Source: an uncultured Ruminococcus sp. (lineage in GTDB: Bacteria > Bacillota > Clostridia > Oscillospirales > Acutalibacteraceae). Taken from it: a DNA stretch of 64,000 bases. Below are positions 19,820-29,682 of this stretch, in pieces (within the stretch, counting starts at the first letter, position 1; every line of letters begins with the position of its first letter). A program made the position numbers and the translations under genes. The notes under the pieces are model-generated. The model did not search any database, was not told the origin of the DNA, and saw only the letters and a program-made list of their open reading frames with translations. The stretch is taken from positions 1 through 64,000 of the forward strand of contig CAJOII010000010.1 in the NCBI GenBank assembly GCA_905234535.1, read 5' to 3'.

Positions 19820-20062
19820 TCAGATTTTACCTTTGTACTTCCTGCTCAGTTCTCTGTCAATCAACCGCATGAGTTTTCTGTACTCATCGTCGCTGAATAC
19901 AGTATTGTGCAATGCGTTTGCAAAATGCTCCAGCCATAACCTGTCGCCGATCGGGTTGCCGTTACTGATAACTGCTTCCGTAGTCTTTGCCCCCTTCGGA
20001 TTAGTTTCAATTTTATTGTTGGCAAAATCTTCGTGTTTTATAACTTTCTTTTCCGATGCCAT
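19820..20062 (-). CDS. Small hypothetical protein of the mobile element
   Basis: 80 aa; reasonable codon content, between recombinase and relaxase. Confidence 0.55.
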   Translation of the reverse strand: MASEKKVIKHEDFANNKIETNPKGAKTTEAVISNGNPIGDRLWLEHFANALHNTVFSDDEYRKLMRLIDRELSRKYKGKI

Positions 20063-20157
20063 AAGGCATCACAGATTCAAATTGTTTTTCCGTTTCCCTC
20101 CTTATCCTTGTGTGATGATAGTGCAAATATTAGTTTTCATAGTGGGTTCCCTTTCAT

Positions 20158-21138
20158 TTACATTGAAATTCCCTGCTCGCGTTCGTAGTCCTCACGGGTG
20201 CAGTAGTTGTGCAGTGCCTCGTTGCAGATTTTTCTGCCGAGGATTTTTTCGAGCCGCAACTTTTCCAGCGTGCTCATTTCGTTGATATAGTGCGGCTGAT
20301 AGTAGTAGTCCTCGGGGACGGTCGAGAGGATATCTCCGAGGAGATTTATCAAGCCGTCGCTGCAGGTCATCGTATAGCTGTCGTCGTGATAGGGCGTGAC
20401 GTAGTCGAAGTATGGATCAAGTATCGCGCTGTCACAGCCGCCGAGAGCGAAGTACACCTCGAGGTTATCCTTTAAGAAACGCTCGTCGAAGAGTTTGTTG
20501 TCGCGCGCTTTGTAGCCCTCTGGAGAAGTGAATGTGATATATTTATGCCTGTCATCCCACCTCACGTCATAGCCGTGCTCGCGCATATACTCGATGAATT
20601 CTTCCTTCGTTGACGACCAACCTATTGCGTAGGAAGCTATTTCTATCAGGTCACGCTTCCATCTTGCATTGCGCGGATTCTTGGTTTTGGTCTCGGTCAC
20701 GCTCAACCCATACTCACGGCAAAGCTGATTGGAATACTCCTTTGCCTGAATCATTTCGTTGCGGCTTTGGTGAAACTTTTTGCCGTTCTCGAAGCTGACA
20801 CTGTTCATAATCAAGTGATTATGGACGGCATTGGTGTTGGTGTGCGTAGCGACAAGCACTTGAAATCCGGGAAAGTACTCGGCAAACTTCAATCCGATTT
20901 CGTGTGCGGTCTCGGGCGTGAGGTCATCATCGGGCGAGAACGACTGCACAATATGGTAGTAACTCCTGCCGTTCTCTTTGTGAAAACGCTTTTTCACAAA
21001 CCGGAATTCCTCGAGCGCACTCTCCGGTGAACAGTTGACACCGCTGATTAATTTGCTCTCCGTCGCTTCACGGCGCGTGACATAATCAAAAATATTGTTC
21101 ATCGGACTTCCTGCGTTAACGAATTTAACAACTGCCAA
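20158..21138 (-). CDS. MobA-type relaxase/mobilization protein (MobP-like)
   Basis: MAVVKFVNAGSPMNNIFDYVTR; YYHIVQSFSPDDDLTPETAHEIGLKFAEYFPGFQVLVATHTNTNAVHNHLIMNSVSFENGKKFHQ (HxH...HNHL relaxase motif). Confidence 0.93.
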   Translation of the reverse strand: MAVVKFVNAGSPMNNIFDYVTRREATESKLISGVNCSPESALEEFRFVKKRFHKENGRSYYHIVQSFSPDDDLTPETAHEIGLKFAEYFPGFQVLVATHTNTNAVHNHLIMNSVSFENGKKFHQSRNEMIQAKEYSNQLCREYGLSVTETKTKNPRNARWKRDLIEIASYAIGWSSTKEEFIEYMREHGYDVRWDDRHKYITFTSPEGYKARDNKLFDERFLKDNLEVYFALGGCDSAILDPYFDYVTPYHDDSYTMTCSDGLINLLGDILSTVPEDYYYQPHYINEMSTLEKLRLEKILGRKICNEALHNYCTREDYEREQGISM

Positions 21139-21416
21139 AGCCTTGCCACCTCCTCTCTTGTTTCGCGCAAATCGACTTCGTAACAGTAGCCGGAGTTGAC
21201 CGCTCTTGTCAGTTGGTTGAGGTTGTTGCCGATTTTTCTCAGCTCATTTGCGACTTCATCTACACCTTTTACGACGATAATTTTCTTGCCAAGCGCGCAG
21301 TCGCGCAGATACATGCTCGGCGTTCGGTAGGAAGAGTACGCCTTTTCTTCGATGATTTCTCTCTGTTTCGGCGTGACTCTCGTTGAAATGATTTCAGTTT
21401 TTGTTTGTGTTTTCAT
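21099..21416 (-). CDS. MobC-like relaxosome protein
   Basis: STRVTPKQREIIEEKAYSSYRTPSMYLRDCAL...ELRKIGNNLNQLTRAVNSG; overlaps relaxase start. Confidence 0.88.
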   Translation of the reverse strand: MKTQTKTEIISTRVTPKQREIIEEKAYSSYRTPSMYLRDCALGKKIIVVKGVDEVANELRKIGNNLNQLTRAVNSGYCYEVDLRETREEVARLWQLLNSLTQEVR

Positions 21417-21587
21417 AAAAATCACCTCCAAAGATTTTAATAAAGGGGTGCGGGCCTTGCCCGCATCTGCCTTTGTGGCCGCCCGAAAGAGGGCGGTCGT
21501 AATACAAAGGCGAAACTGGCAATAAACCACCATCATTGGTGAATTGATATTTAATTATCACGGCAGAAAAGGATATATCCGAAAAAA

Positions 21588-21751
21588 GTGTAACCCGTGT
21601 AACTTAGCGGCTGTCACCGGTGTTCATCACGTTTTTACAAAAGCAAAAGTGTAACCGTGAGGTAACTTTTAACACCTTTGGTTACACTTTTTGTTTTTGA
21701 TTTTCACAGCGTCTAAGCCGTTTTTGAAACTCGGTTACACCTTTACACGGA
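21588..21751. promoter_or_regulatory. Cluster of GTGTAAC/GTTACAC repeats between mobC and the helicase; candidate oriT or iteron region
   Basis: AAAGTGTAACCCGTGTAAC, AAAGTGTAACCGTGAGGTAAC, TTTGGTTACACTTT, TCGGTTACACCTTTACACGG. Confidence 0.4.
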
Positions 21752-23514
21752 TTATCCATACATATCTGCTATTGCGTTCGCCTCCCGCTTTTTCAAAACG
21801 ATCACCCTGATGGTTTTCGTTCCAACCTTAATCACCTTTGTGTTTTTGTCGCCTGTTTCAATCAGCTTTTCTTCCGCAAGAGCTTTGATCAAACCGTTCT
21901 TTGAGATAGAAAACGTTTCCCCCTGTTCCTCGCAAACTCTTCTGACCGCCTTATGCGCCGCGTCGGAAATCAAATAGAAATAATCGCTGTCTTCATATCC
22001 GATGAAGCCAAGCGGGGTATATCCATCTGAATTATCTCTGCTGATAACCACAGCCTGTCCGCTCTCGAGCAAAGAGTACAGCTTTTGGATAAATATATGC
22101 GACGGTCTGTCTTGCTCAATACTACTGCTCTGCTTTTTCGCAAGCTCATAAACACACTTTTTAAATTCGTCCATTGTCTGGCGGCTCTCGTCAGGTGAGA
22201 TGATTTTATGACTTTCCATAAACAGCAGAAAGAAACTCATACCGATTAATAGCCACGCGACGTTTTCGGGGACTCTGCCGTGACATTGGATTTTTGATTT
22301 CATAAATTCATCACGGTAAAACTCAAAACTTTCCTTCAGCGTTTTTACAAACTGTTTTTCCGTATCATCGTCTTTGAGAAAGGTCTGCCGTATCCATTCG
22401 GTATAAGCAAACATACAACGGCGGAGCGTTCCGTTTTCGGCTTCACGCTGAAAAACAGAAAGGTTATCTAAATGAACGTCGCCGCTTTTCAGTTCCAACG
22501 GAAAGTATCTTGCCGTTCCGCTCTCGCCGATGTTTGGAGCGAACTCCGCTGTTACAATAGCGTTGCCTTGTGGAGGACGTGACTCCATAGGAGAGGAATC
22601 GGACTTTAACCTTCCTTTGCCGATCCTGTCTCCGTAACCGCGCATGACTGCCTGAGCGGTTGCGTTCAGCTTTGCTTCTTCCTGCCTGCTGCCGGGGTGA
22701 TAATCGTCAATGCAAGTCAGCACGTCCTTAAGAGAAAACGCGTGGTGCATAATGCTGTTGGCGGTGTCACGGAATGACAACGGCAAATCGGACGCGCTGA
22801 ACCTTCCGAAGAACGAAAGGAACAATGCCGCAAGCGTGCTTTTTCTTGTCCCTGTGTGACCGAGCAGAAATAGAACAAACTTCGGCTCGCAGTTTGCCTG
22901 ATGAAGAAACTCGTTAAGCGGCGAGAGGAAGGTAAACGCAAGCAGCGTCATTACGATTTCTTTCGGGGCAAATATAAACTCATTAGTCATAAACCATACC
23001 GATGATAAATCGTGCTCAGACCATTTGTCCGCTTTCTCATAACGGCTCAGCTTCCCCGGCAACTTTACATCACTCTCGCTGTCATTCGGAAGCAGATATT
23101 TCCATCCTTTGTCAACCTTTTTCCAACCGGTTACGGAAACAGAGTTTTCTTGTCCGCGTCAACCGCTGTCAGCTGGATCGCGTGACGAACACTGTCCTTG
23201 ACTGATGTCCCCGGTTCAAGAACGCAATCTGCTCCCCAGCGTTCTATCAGCCAGTTGAAACCGGAGAGCTCCGCACCGGAAATATCAATCTCGGGCAGTG
23301 GTCTTCCGTTTGAATGTTCACCTCCTAACTTCAAGCGTTTTGTTTCCACCGCTCCGTCATCAAGAGTGATCTCGCTGATGATCTTCGGAGTAAAGTTACA
23401 CAGCTTACGTGAGTAAGTGTGGTTTTTCTCGGTCATCTTTCTGTAAAGACAACCGTCGATCACCTCATACGGCGGCGGATACCGCAGAGATAAATCTTTT
23501 GAATGATTGGGCAT
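21752..23514 (-). pseudogene. DUF927-type primase/helicase ATPase, split in two ORFs (23131-23514 and 21752-23062) by a frameshift
   Basis: Downstream ORF: FVLFLLGHTGTRKSTLAALFLSFFGRF Walker A; reading through, TAVDAD/ENSVSVTGWKKVDKGWKYLLPND continues in a different frame. Confidence 0.8.
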
Positions 23515-23678
23515 TGTAAAACCTCTTTTCTAAAAATTTTGGAATTTGTTCTTCCAATATATAAATGTCAAAAATCTTAAAAAGTCTGCTTTTTGATATG
23601 ACAAGCCAAAATTCTTTCCGAAAAGGCTTGTGATATTCAAACATTTGTGCTATAACATTATCGAACGGAGGTTCTAAA

Positions 23679-24854
23679 ATGAGTTTTATTGAAAAACCAA
23701 ACGAGGGTGTTCACTGCTACAACCGTTTTTCAGCTGATTTTACCGATGATACTGTCAGACTGAACAACCGTGATTATCCGTTGGGAACGGTCAGCCGTAT
23801 GGTAACCAATATCTCTGCCGATGATATGACGGAGCTGCTGCTGCTCGGCGGCAAGGTTAAGTTCTGTTATGAAGCGATACACTTTTACGGTTACAGCCGT
23901 GAGCGATATTCCGCTCAGCAGGAATCTATTTTAGAAATGCTTGAATGTATGAAAAAGCATGGGGTATTTGGATGTTTTGATTTTGAAGAATCCAAGAAAC
24001 TGATAGAGAGCGTTTATTCTGCTGACGCGCTTGATAGATATGATGAGATTTTGGAAATGGAGCCGCCGTTTTCGGATGAACAAAAATATAGAATCGAAGA
24101 GATAAAAAAATTGTTTGAATACGCTAAGGTTCTCGGCGCTGTTTACGCGTATATCGCAATAGATACAGCCAACTTTGCGACAGCTGTTCAAAACTATACT
24201 AAGATGCTAATGGAGAAAAGCTCACGCCAAAAGTCCGAGCTTGCGAAAACCGCTTTTGAACTTTTTAACGATGAGCTGTTTATGTATTATCTTTATCAGT
24301 CAAATCCCGCTGAGAATACAATGCGAGGATTCTCTGTTAACTCTGTCCAGACAGTTGCGCCTGTAATTGATAACAAAGATGGTGATTATAAAATACTTCG
24401 CAGGATATATTTCAGCCGTATGATGGATTTTTATGTGATGGATTTGTTCGAGGCTCTCAGCCACGGACATTATCTTTGGCAGTGTAAAATCTGCGGAAGG
24501 TACTTCTTGATGACGAGTGCGCACAAACAGCTTTATTGTGATGATGTGAATCCCGAATACAATGTTCCCTGCAAATATATCGCCAAGCATCCCGAAATAA
24601 CAAAGCAGAAAATGGAATCGCAAAAGAAAACCGCGACCCCGATTTATATATTATGGAAGCGGAGAGATAACTTTATCAGAAAAAGAAAAAGCCGCGGCAA
24701 ATACAATGAATCTGAATTTGCCGCAGCGAAGAATTATATTAATGACTGCTATGAAAAATCACAGCTTGATTTTGAATACGCGAAGAATCAGTATGAAAAT
24801 GATATGGAAATAAAAGTAATTGACCGGGAGGTACGGAAGGCAACAGATGTATAA
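23679..24854 (+). CDS. DUF6076-like protein with C-terminal zinc-binding-type motif
   Basis: 391 aa; WQCKICGRYFLMTSAHKQLYCDDVNPEYNVPCKYIAKHPE. Confidence 0.7.
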   Translation: MSFIEKPNEGVHCYNRFSADFTDDTVRLNNRDYPLGTVSRMVTNISADDMTELLLLGGKVKFCYEAIHFYGYSRERYSAQQESILEMLECMKKHGVFGCFDFEESKKLIESVYSADALDRYDEILEMEPPFSDEQKYRIEEIKKLFEYAKVLGAVYAYIAIDTANFATAVQNYTKMLMEKSSRQKSELAKTAFELFNDELFMYYLYQSNPAENTMRGFSVNSVQTVAPVIDNKDGDYKILRRIYFSRMMDFYVMDLFEALSHGHYLWQCKICGRYFLMTSAHKQLYCDDVNPEYNVPCKYIAKHPEITKQKMESQKKTATPIYILWKRRDNFIRKRKSRGKYNESEFAAAKNYINDCYEKSQLDFEYAKNQYENDMEIKVIDREVRKATDV

Positions 24855-25659
24855 GCTTAAATACACGCCAATAAAGCTTGAGGATTTTAATGATTACTTT
24901 GTTCGTTACAGAGATACAAAAGATACTTGTTTAATTAATGAATTCCTGCATTTTTACGAGCCTGTTTTGGAAAGAAAAATATATAAATTTTGCTGGCACT
25001 ACGGAATCGCGCAAGACAGAGAAGAGGATTTAAAGCAGATATTTGTAGTGGTGCTATTGGAGGAGCTGCAAGACTATAAGTCGGAGATGCCGGTGCTACA
25101 ACTGATAAAATACAAGGTTCTCGACGCTTGGCACGATTATGTGAGAACAAACTGCGGCAATGTTGCGGTCGATAACGCGAATAACTACAAAACGATTAGA
25201 AAGGTTGCTTTCTTATATTACCGGCAAGCTAAGGAAAAATCTTTTGATAAGTTGGTTTCGGAAATAGCAAAGGAGCTGAATATCTCAGAGGCGAACGTCA
25301 GAAAATGCATTCTCGCCTCAGAGCGGTTTAAGCAGGATTTCAATTTGGATATTGATGATCAGGCAAACGAGCAGGCGTTTTACTCTCAGGTATCGCAGAA
25401 AGATTTATCTACGCTATCTCCCGAAAAATACTTTTTCAGAAACCAACAATGCTATGATTTGTGTGACGCACTTCAGAGCTTGAAAGCGAAAGACAGAAAG
25501 CTGATAGAGCTTGTATTCGGTATCTGTCCAAATTGTCTTATGGACAAGGAGAAAAAGACCTTGCGTGAAGCCTCTCTTTTACTCGGCTTAACTGAAAGCG
25601 GCGCGGAACAAAAGCTGAAAAGGATCCTAAAAAAGTTAAGAGACGCATTGCAAAGATAA
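24847..25659 (+). CDS. Sigma-70-like RNA polymerase sigma factor of the mobile element
   Basis: N-terminal EDLKQIFVVVLLEELQDY and C-terminal HTH TLREASLLLGLTESGAEQKLKRILKKLRDAL. Confidence 0.75.
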   Translation: MYKLKYTPIKLEDFNDYFVRYRDTKDTCLINEFLHFYEPVLERKIYKFCWHYGIAQDREEDLKQIFVVVLLEELQDYKSEMPVLQLIKYKVLDAWHDYVRTNCGNVAVDNANNYKTIRKVAFLYYRQAKEKSFDKLVSEIAKELNISEANVRKCILASERFKQDFNLDIDDQANEQAFYSQVSQKDLSTLSPEKYFFRNQQCYDLCDALQSLKAKDRKLIELVFGICPNCLMDKEKKTLREASLLLGLTESGAEQKLKRILKKLRDALQR

Positions 25660-26028
25660 AGGCTATGGAAACATATTTGATTAGTTTCTATAGCCTTAAA
25701 TTATGCCGTACAAACCGCGACAAATCGCTTGTGTGGGCATTATTCTGTTTTATCGGGTAACGACTTCGAGCATTTCTTTCGCGCGACACAGGGCGAAATC
25801 GGACGAGTTAGATTTTGTCGCATATAGCTTGTTTCTTCGTGTTCTTTTATTATGGTTAGCAAAATCTTTTTCACTTTCTTATCTGACTGAGCCATACAGA
25901 ATCATCTGCTTGTATGTGTAAAAGTTTAAAATTCAGTATTGCAAAAATCTGTATAATTGTGTATAATAAGTTTATAGAAAAATATCTGCTTCAATTATTA
26001 ATTATACTAAAATTCAGAGAGGTTTTCT

Positions 26029-26628
26029 ATGCGTGATATAAACACTGCAAAAGAGATTTTTGAACGATATAACGGAATGATGAGAACATCCGAATTGTCA
26101 AAGGAAAAGATATACTATGCTGATGTCGCCAATTTGATTCAGGCAGGCGCAGTTGAAAAAGTTCGCCATGGCTACTATCAGTGGATAGATCCTGATAATC
26201 AAAGCGAAGCGGCAACTGTTATCAAGCTGTTTCCCGACGGCATCCTTTGCATGGACACAGCCTTGCGTCACTACGGTTACAGCGACCGGACGCCGGCAGA
26301 ATGGCATATCGCGGTTGACAAATATTCCAATCGCACACGTTTTAATATTGACTATCCTTTTGTTAAACCATATTTCGTCGCACCCGATATCTTTGAACTT
26401 GGTCTGTGCGAGCAGGAGATCGACGGAAACAAGGTCAGAATGTATGACAAGGAGCGCGTTATATGCGATTGCCTGCGATACCGTAACAAGATGGATAAAG
26501 AGATTTTCAATAAAGCGATTCAGGCATATGTTAGCGACACAAGCAAAAGAATTCCGAGATTGATGGAATACTCTGTGCCTCTGAGGTGTCAAAAATTGGT
26601 GAAGGATTTGATAGGAGTGTGGCTGTAA
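26029..26628 (+). CDS. AbiEi-family type IV antitoxin
   Basis: MRDINTAKEIFERYNGMMRTSELSKEKIYYADVANLIQAGAVEKVRHGYYQW winged-helix; KERVICDCLRYRNKMDKEIFNKAIQAY. Confidence 0.88.
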   Translation: MRDINTAKEIFERYNGMMRTSELSKEKIYYADVANLIQAGAVEKVRHGYYQWIDPDNQSEAATVIKLFPDGILCMDTALRHYGYSDRTPAEWHIAVDKYSNRTRFNIDYPFVKPYFVAPDIFELGLCEQEIDGNKVRMYDKERVICDCLRYRNKMDKEIFNKAIQAYVSDTSKRIPRLMEYSVPLRCQKLVKDLIGVWL

Positions 26629-27527
26629 TGACAACTGACAAAGCGGCTTCGGTACTTGCGAGACTGAAGAATAAGGCTAAAGAAAGCGGTATCAGTTATC
26701 AGCAATGTTTGCAGCTTTTCTTTCAGGAGGAGTTTTTGCGCAAGCTTTCCGCCTCAAATTATAAAGATAACCTGGTTCTAAAGGGCGGTCTGTTTATCTA
26801 TACGCTTACTGATTTTAAAAGCCGTGCGACGATAGATGTGGATTTCATGCTTCGCGGTTTATCGAATGATATGGCGCGTATGGATGAAATTATTGCGGAG
26901 ATCCTCGCTATACCTACGGGAAATGATTTTGTTACATTCAAGGCACTCCCTACCGAACCGATCGCAGCAAATCGAAAGTATCACGGAGTTAGTACGCAGA
27001 TTACCGGTTATATAAAAAATGTGCGCGTGCCGTTCAGCGTAGATATCGGCGTCGGAGACGTAATTGTTCCATCTGCAAAGGAACGGACAATCAAAACGCA
27101 ACTCAATGATTTTGAAGCGCCCGAAATCATGACCTACTCGTTGGAAAGCACGATTGCCGAAAAGCTAGACGCGATCCTACAGCGCTTTGAGCTGACCGGA
27201 AGAATGAAGGACTTTTATGATATCTATTATCTGTCACAGACCTTTGATTTTGACGGTTTGAAGCTTCAGACAGCGATTGCTGAAACGCTGCAAAACCGCG
27301 GAACGGATTATAATGCCGACAGCTTCAAGCGTATTACCAAGCTTGTCGATGACGATAATATGCGGATCAGGTGGCGGCATTTTCTTAAGACCTTGCATAC
27401 GATAGATATTCCATTCTCACAGGTGATGGACGGTATCACTAGCTTTATCGAACCTATTTGGAATGCTTTTGTAGAGGAAGAAGAATTCCAGAAGCAGTGG
27501 ATGTCCGACGACAGACTATGGGATTAG
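26628..27527 (+). CDS. AbiEii/AbiGii-family nucleotidyltransferase toxin
   Basis: LVLKGGLFIYTLTDFKSRATIDVDFML; SLESTIAEKLDAILQRFELTGRMKDFYDIYYL; start overlaps AbiEi stop (TAATG). Confidence 0.9.
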   Translation: MTTDKAASVLARLKNKAKESGISYQQCLQLFFQEEFLRKLSASNYKDNLVLKGGLFIYTLTDFKSRATIDVDFMLRGLSNDMARMDEIIAEILAIPTGNDFVTFKALPTEPIAANRKYHGVSTQITGYIKNVRVPFSVDIGVGDVIVPSAKERTIKTQLNDFEAPEIMTYSLESTIAEKLDAILQRFELTGRMKDFYDIYYLSQTFDFDGLKLQTAIAETLQNRGTDYNADSFKRITKLVDDDNMRIRWRHFLKTLHTIDIPFSQVMDGITSFIEPIWNAFVEEEEFQKQWMSDDRLWD

Positions 27528-27598
27528 GATTTTATTAAGCGGTATCCAAAGACCAATCAAATGGCAATATTAGTAATATATGAGCATAAGGAGAAAAA

Positions 27599-29593
27599 AT
27601 GATAATAAATAGTATCACCATCAGAAATTTTAGAGGTATTCAAAATCAAACCATAAGCGATATCAATAATGCTCTTATATTAATTGGCAAAAACAATTCA
27701 GGGAAAAGTGCTTTTTTAACAGCCGTAAGAGCTTTTTTGGGTGATTATACTCCACAAACAAAGGATTATTATAGAAATACAGAAATAATTGAAATAATTG
27801 CTGTGTTTAAAGTGGATGATGGATATATATCTGAATTCTTTACGGATAAGAAATGGGGAATTCAAAAGCTACCTGCTAATGCTTCCGATTTTGACAACAT
27901 AAAAGAAAATACAGCTTTTGCAGACTTAGCTTTTACTATTTTCAAAAACGAAAGAAAGCAAGCTGTGGAGAATTACTTAGAAGACATAAGCACAAGAGAA
28001 CGTTTTGAAAACATTTGGCTTAAAGCGATAAAAGCAAAACTTGAAATATATAATCAACACTTAACTATAAAAGCCGTTTTCAGAAAAGGGAACTCAAGAG
28101 CAGAATATTTCATTAGCGATTCATCTAATGGCGACGTAGCGAAACTCTTTCCTAATGTTGCTTTCATAAATGATACCCGATACTTTGAAGAGGAAGAAAG
28201 TGGAAAAGCCAGAACTATAACATCAAGTTTGTTTGCTGAGGTTCTAAAGTCGCAGGCGTTCCAAGACGAAACCTTTATTTCTTGTGAAAATTGCAACCAT
28301 ACGGATTGTGAGATTCGTTGTATAGATGCTATACAGAATAAGAACCCCAGCGAATTATCCATTGAAGAACTAAAAAAACTAATAAACTATAAAACAAAAA
28401 TGAGTTCAGAGGAAATAACAAGAAGTATTACAGAAAGCTTTCAGCAGAATTACCAAGAAGGATTTAAGGTAAACATCAAAGCTACAAGCGATATTGATAA
28501 ATCCTTTTCGTTGATAACAAAAATATACGATCCGAATTTAGGCGCTGAAATTGAGTTATCAAATGTTGGTGCGGGTGTAAGAAGCATATACATTCTTTCT
28601 TTATTACAATCCTATCAACAGCTAAATGCAAATCATACTATTCTACTATTTGAAGAACCGGAATTATATTTGCATCCTGAGTTACAAAAAGAAATGGCGA
28701 AAACCCTTTCCCATATTTCTGATAATAGTCAGATTATGTTTACAAGTCACTCTCCAATAATGCTTCGAGAATTCTGCAATAGCGATATAAGAAAAGTTAG
28801 CCTTGATGAAAATTATAGCAGCGTTGCTTCTGTAACCAGCATTGATGAAGTGTTAACCGAGATAGGTTATTCAACTCAAGATGTATTAAATACAGATTAT
28901 ATTGTTTTTGTTGAAGGAAAAGATGATAGAGAAATAATAGGATATCTTCTCAAAAAGTATTACGACATCGAATTAGATAACATATCAATTATTGATACAG
29001 ACTCATGCAAAAATTTAAGTTTTTACGCTACACTTAAATTTCTTGAAAAAACCACAATGACAAATAATTTTGCAATCATCAGAGATTCAGATACAAGATT
29101 AGATGAAAGTGTTAGAAGAGAATTAATGAATCAACTAACAACAGCTCAATTAATTGGGAATTATCCGATGGATGATATAAATTTATATATTACAGAACAT
29201 AGTTCAATAGAGGGATTCTTGTTTTCTCCTGATTTATTGGTAAGCAGAGGAATTTTTGATAATGTAGAGTCTGTCTATTTTCAGCTAAAAGAAAAGCTTA
29301 TCAACGATAAAGCCAAACTGGTTAGATATTTCAGAAACCAGAATCAAAATAATCCTGAAAGGATTGCTGAATTTGAGTCTGTATTTGATAATATGGTAGC
29401 GAACCCACAAGAGAATATGCCATGGATTAAAAGCAATATTAAAGGGCATTCATATTTCAACTATACTCAATCAAGAAATATCCCCTACATAGATTATGTT
29501 GACGAATTACCAATAACAGCATTTGCTGATATTATCAGATTCTTTGATAGAATAGAATACTTTTCGCAAAGGATAAATCATGATGAATTATAA
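27599..29593 (+). CDS. OLD-family ATP-dependent endonuclease (AAA_15/21 + TOPRIM)
   Basis: ITIRNFRGIQ, LIGKNNSGKSAFL, LLFEEPELYLHPELQKEMAKTL, TSHSPIML, TOPRIM IVFVEGKDDREIIGYLL...FAIIRDSDTRLD. Confidence 0.88.
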   Translation: MIINSITIRNFRGIQNQTISDINNALILIGKNNSGKSAFLTAVRAFLGDYTPQTKDYYRNTEIIEIIAVFKVDDGYISEFFTDKKWGIQKLPANASDFDNIKENTAFADLAFTIFKNERKQAVENYLEDISTRERFENIWLKAIKAKLEIYNQHLTIKAVFRKGNSRAEYFISDSSNGDVAKLFPNVAFINDTRYFEEEESGKARTITSSLFAEVLKSQAFQDETFISCENCNHTDCEIRCIDAIQNKNPSELSIEELKKLINYKTKMSSEEITRSITESFQQNYQEGFKVNIKATSDIDKSFSLITKIYDPNLGAEIELSNVGAGVRSIYILSLLQSYQQLNANHTILLFEEPELYLHPELQKEMAKTLSHISDNSQIMFTSHSPIMLREFCNSDIRKVSLDENYSSVASVTSIDEVLTEIGYSTQDVLNTDYIVFVEGKDDREIIGYLLKKYYDIELDNISIIDTDSCKNLSFYATLKFLEKTTMTNNFAIIRDSDTRLDESVRRELMNQLTTAQLIGNYPMDDINLYITEHSSIEGFLFSPDLLVSRGIFDNVESVYFQLKEKLINDKAKLVRYFRNQNQNNPERIAEFESVFDNMVANPQENMPWIKSNIKGHSYFNYTQSRNIPYIDYVDELPITAFADIIRFFDRIEYFSQRINHDEL

Positions 29594-29682
29594 GAGAATT
29601 AAAGCACAGTCCAAACAACCGGACAATGCTTGTGCGATAATAGATATATAGCGATATTTGTAATAGACAACGGAGGGGCAAA

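Noticed and set aside
25703-25921. 72-aa plus-strand ORF between the sigma factor and AbiEi
   Set aside because: No SD, no recognisable family, AT-rich intergenic composition.
27599-29593. Gabija system
   Set aside because: GajA-like OLD protein present, but no UvrD-like GajB next to it.
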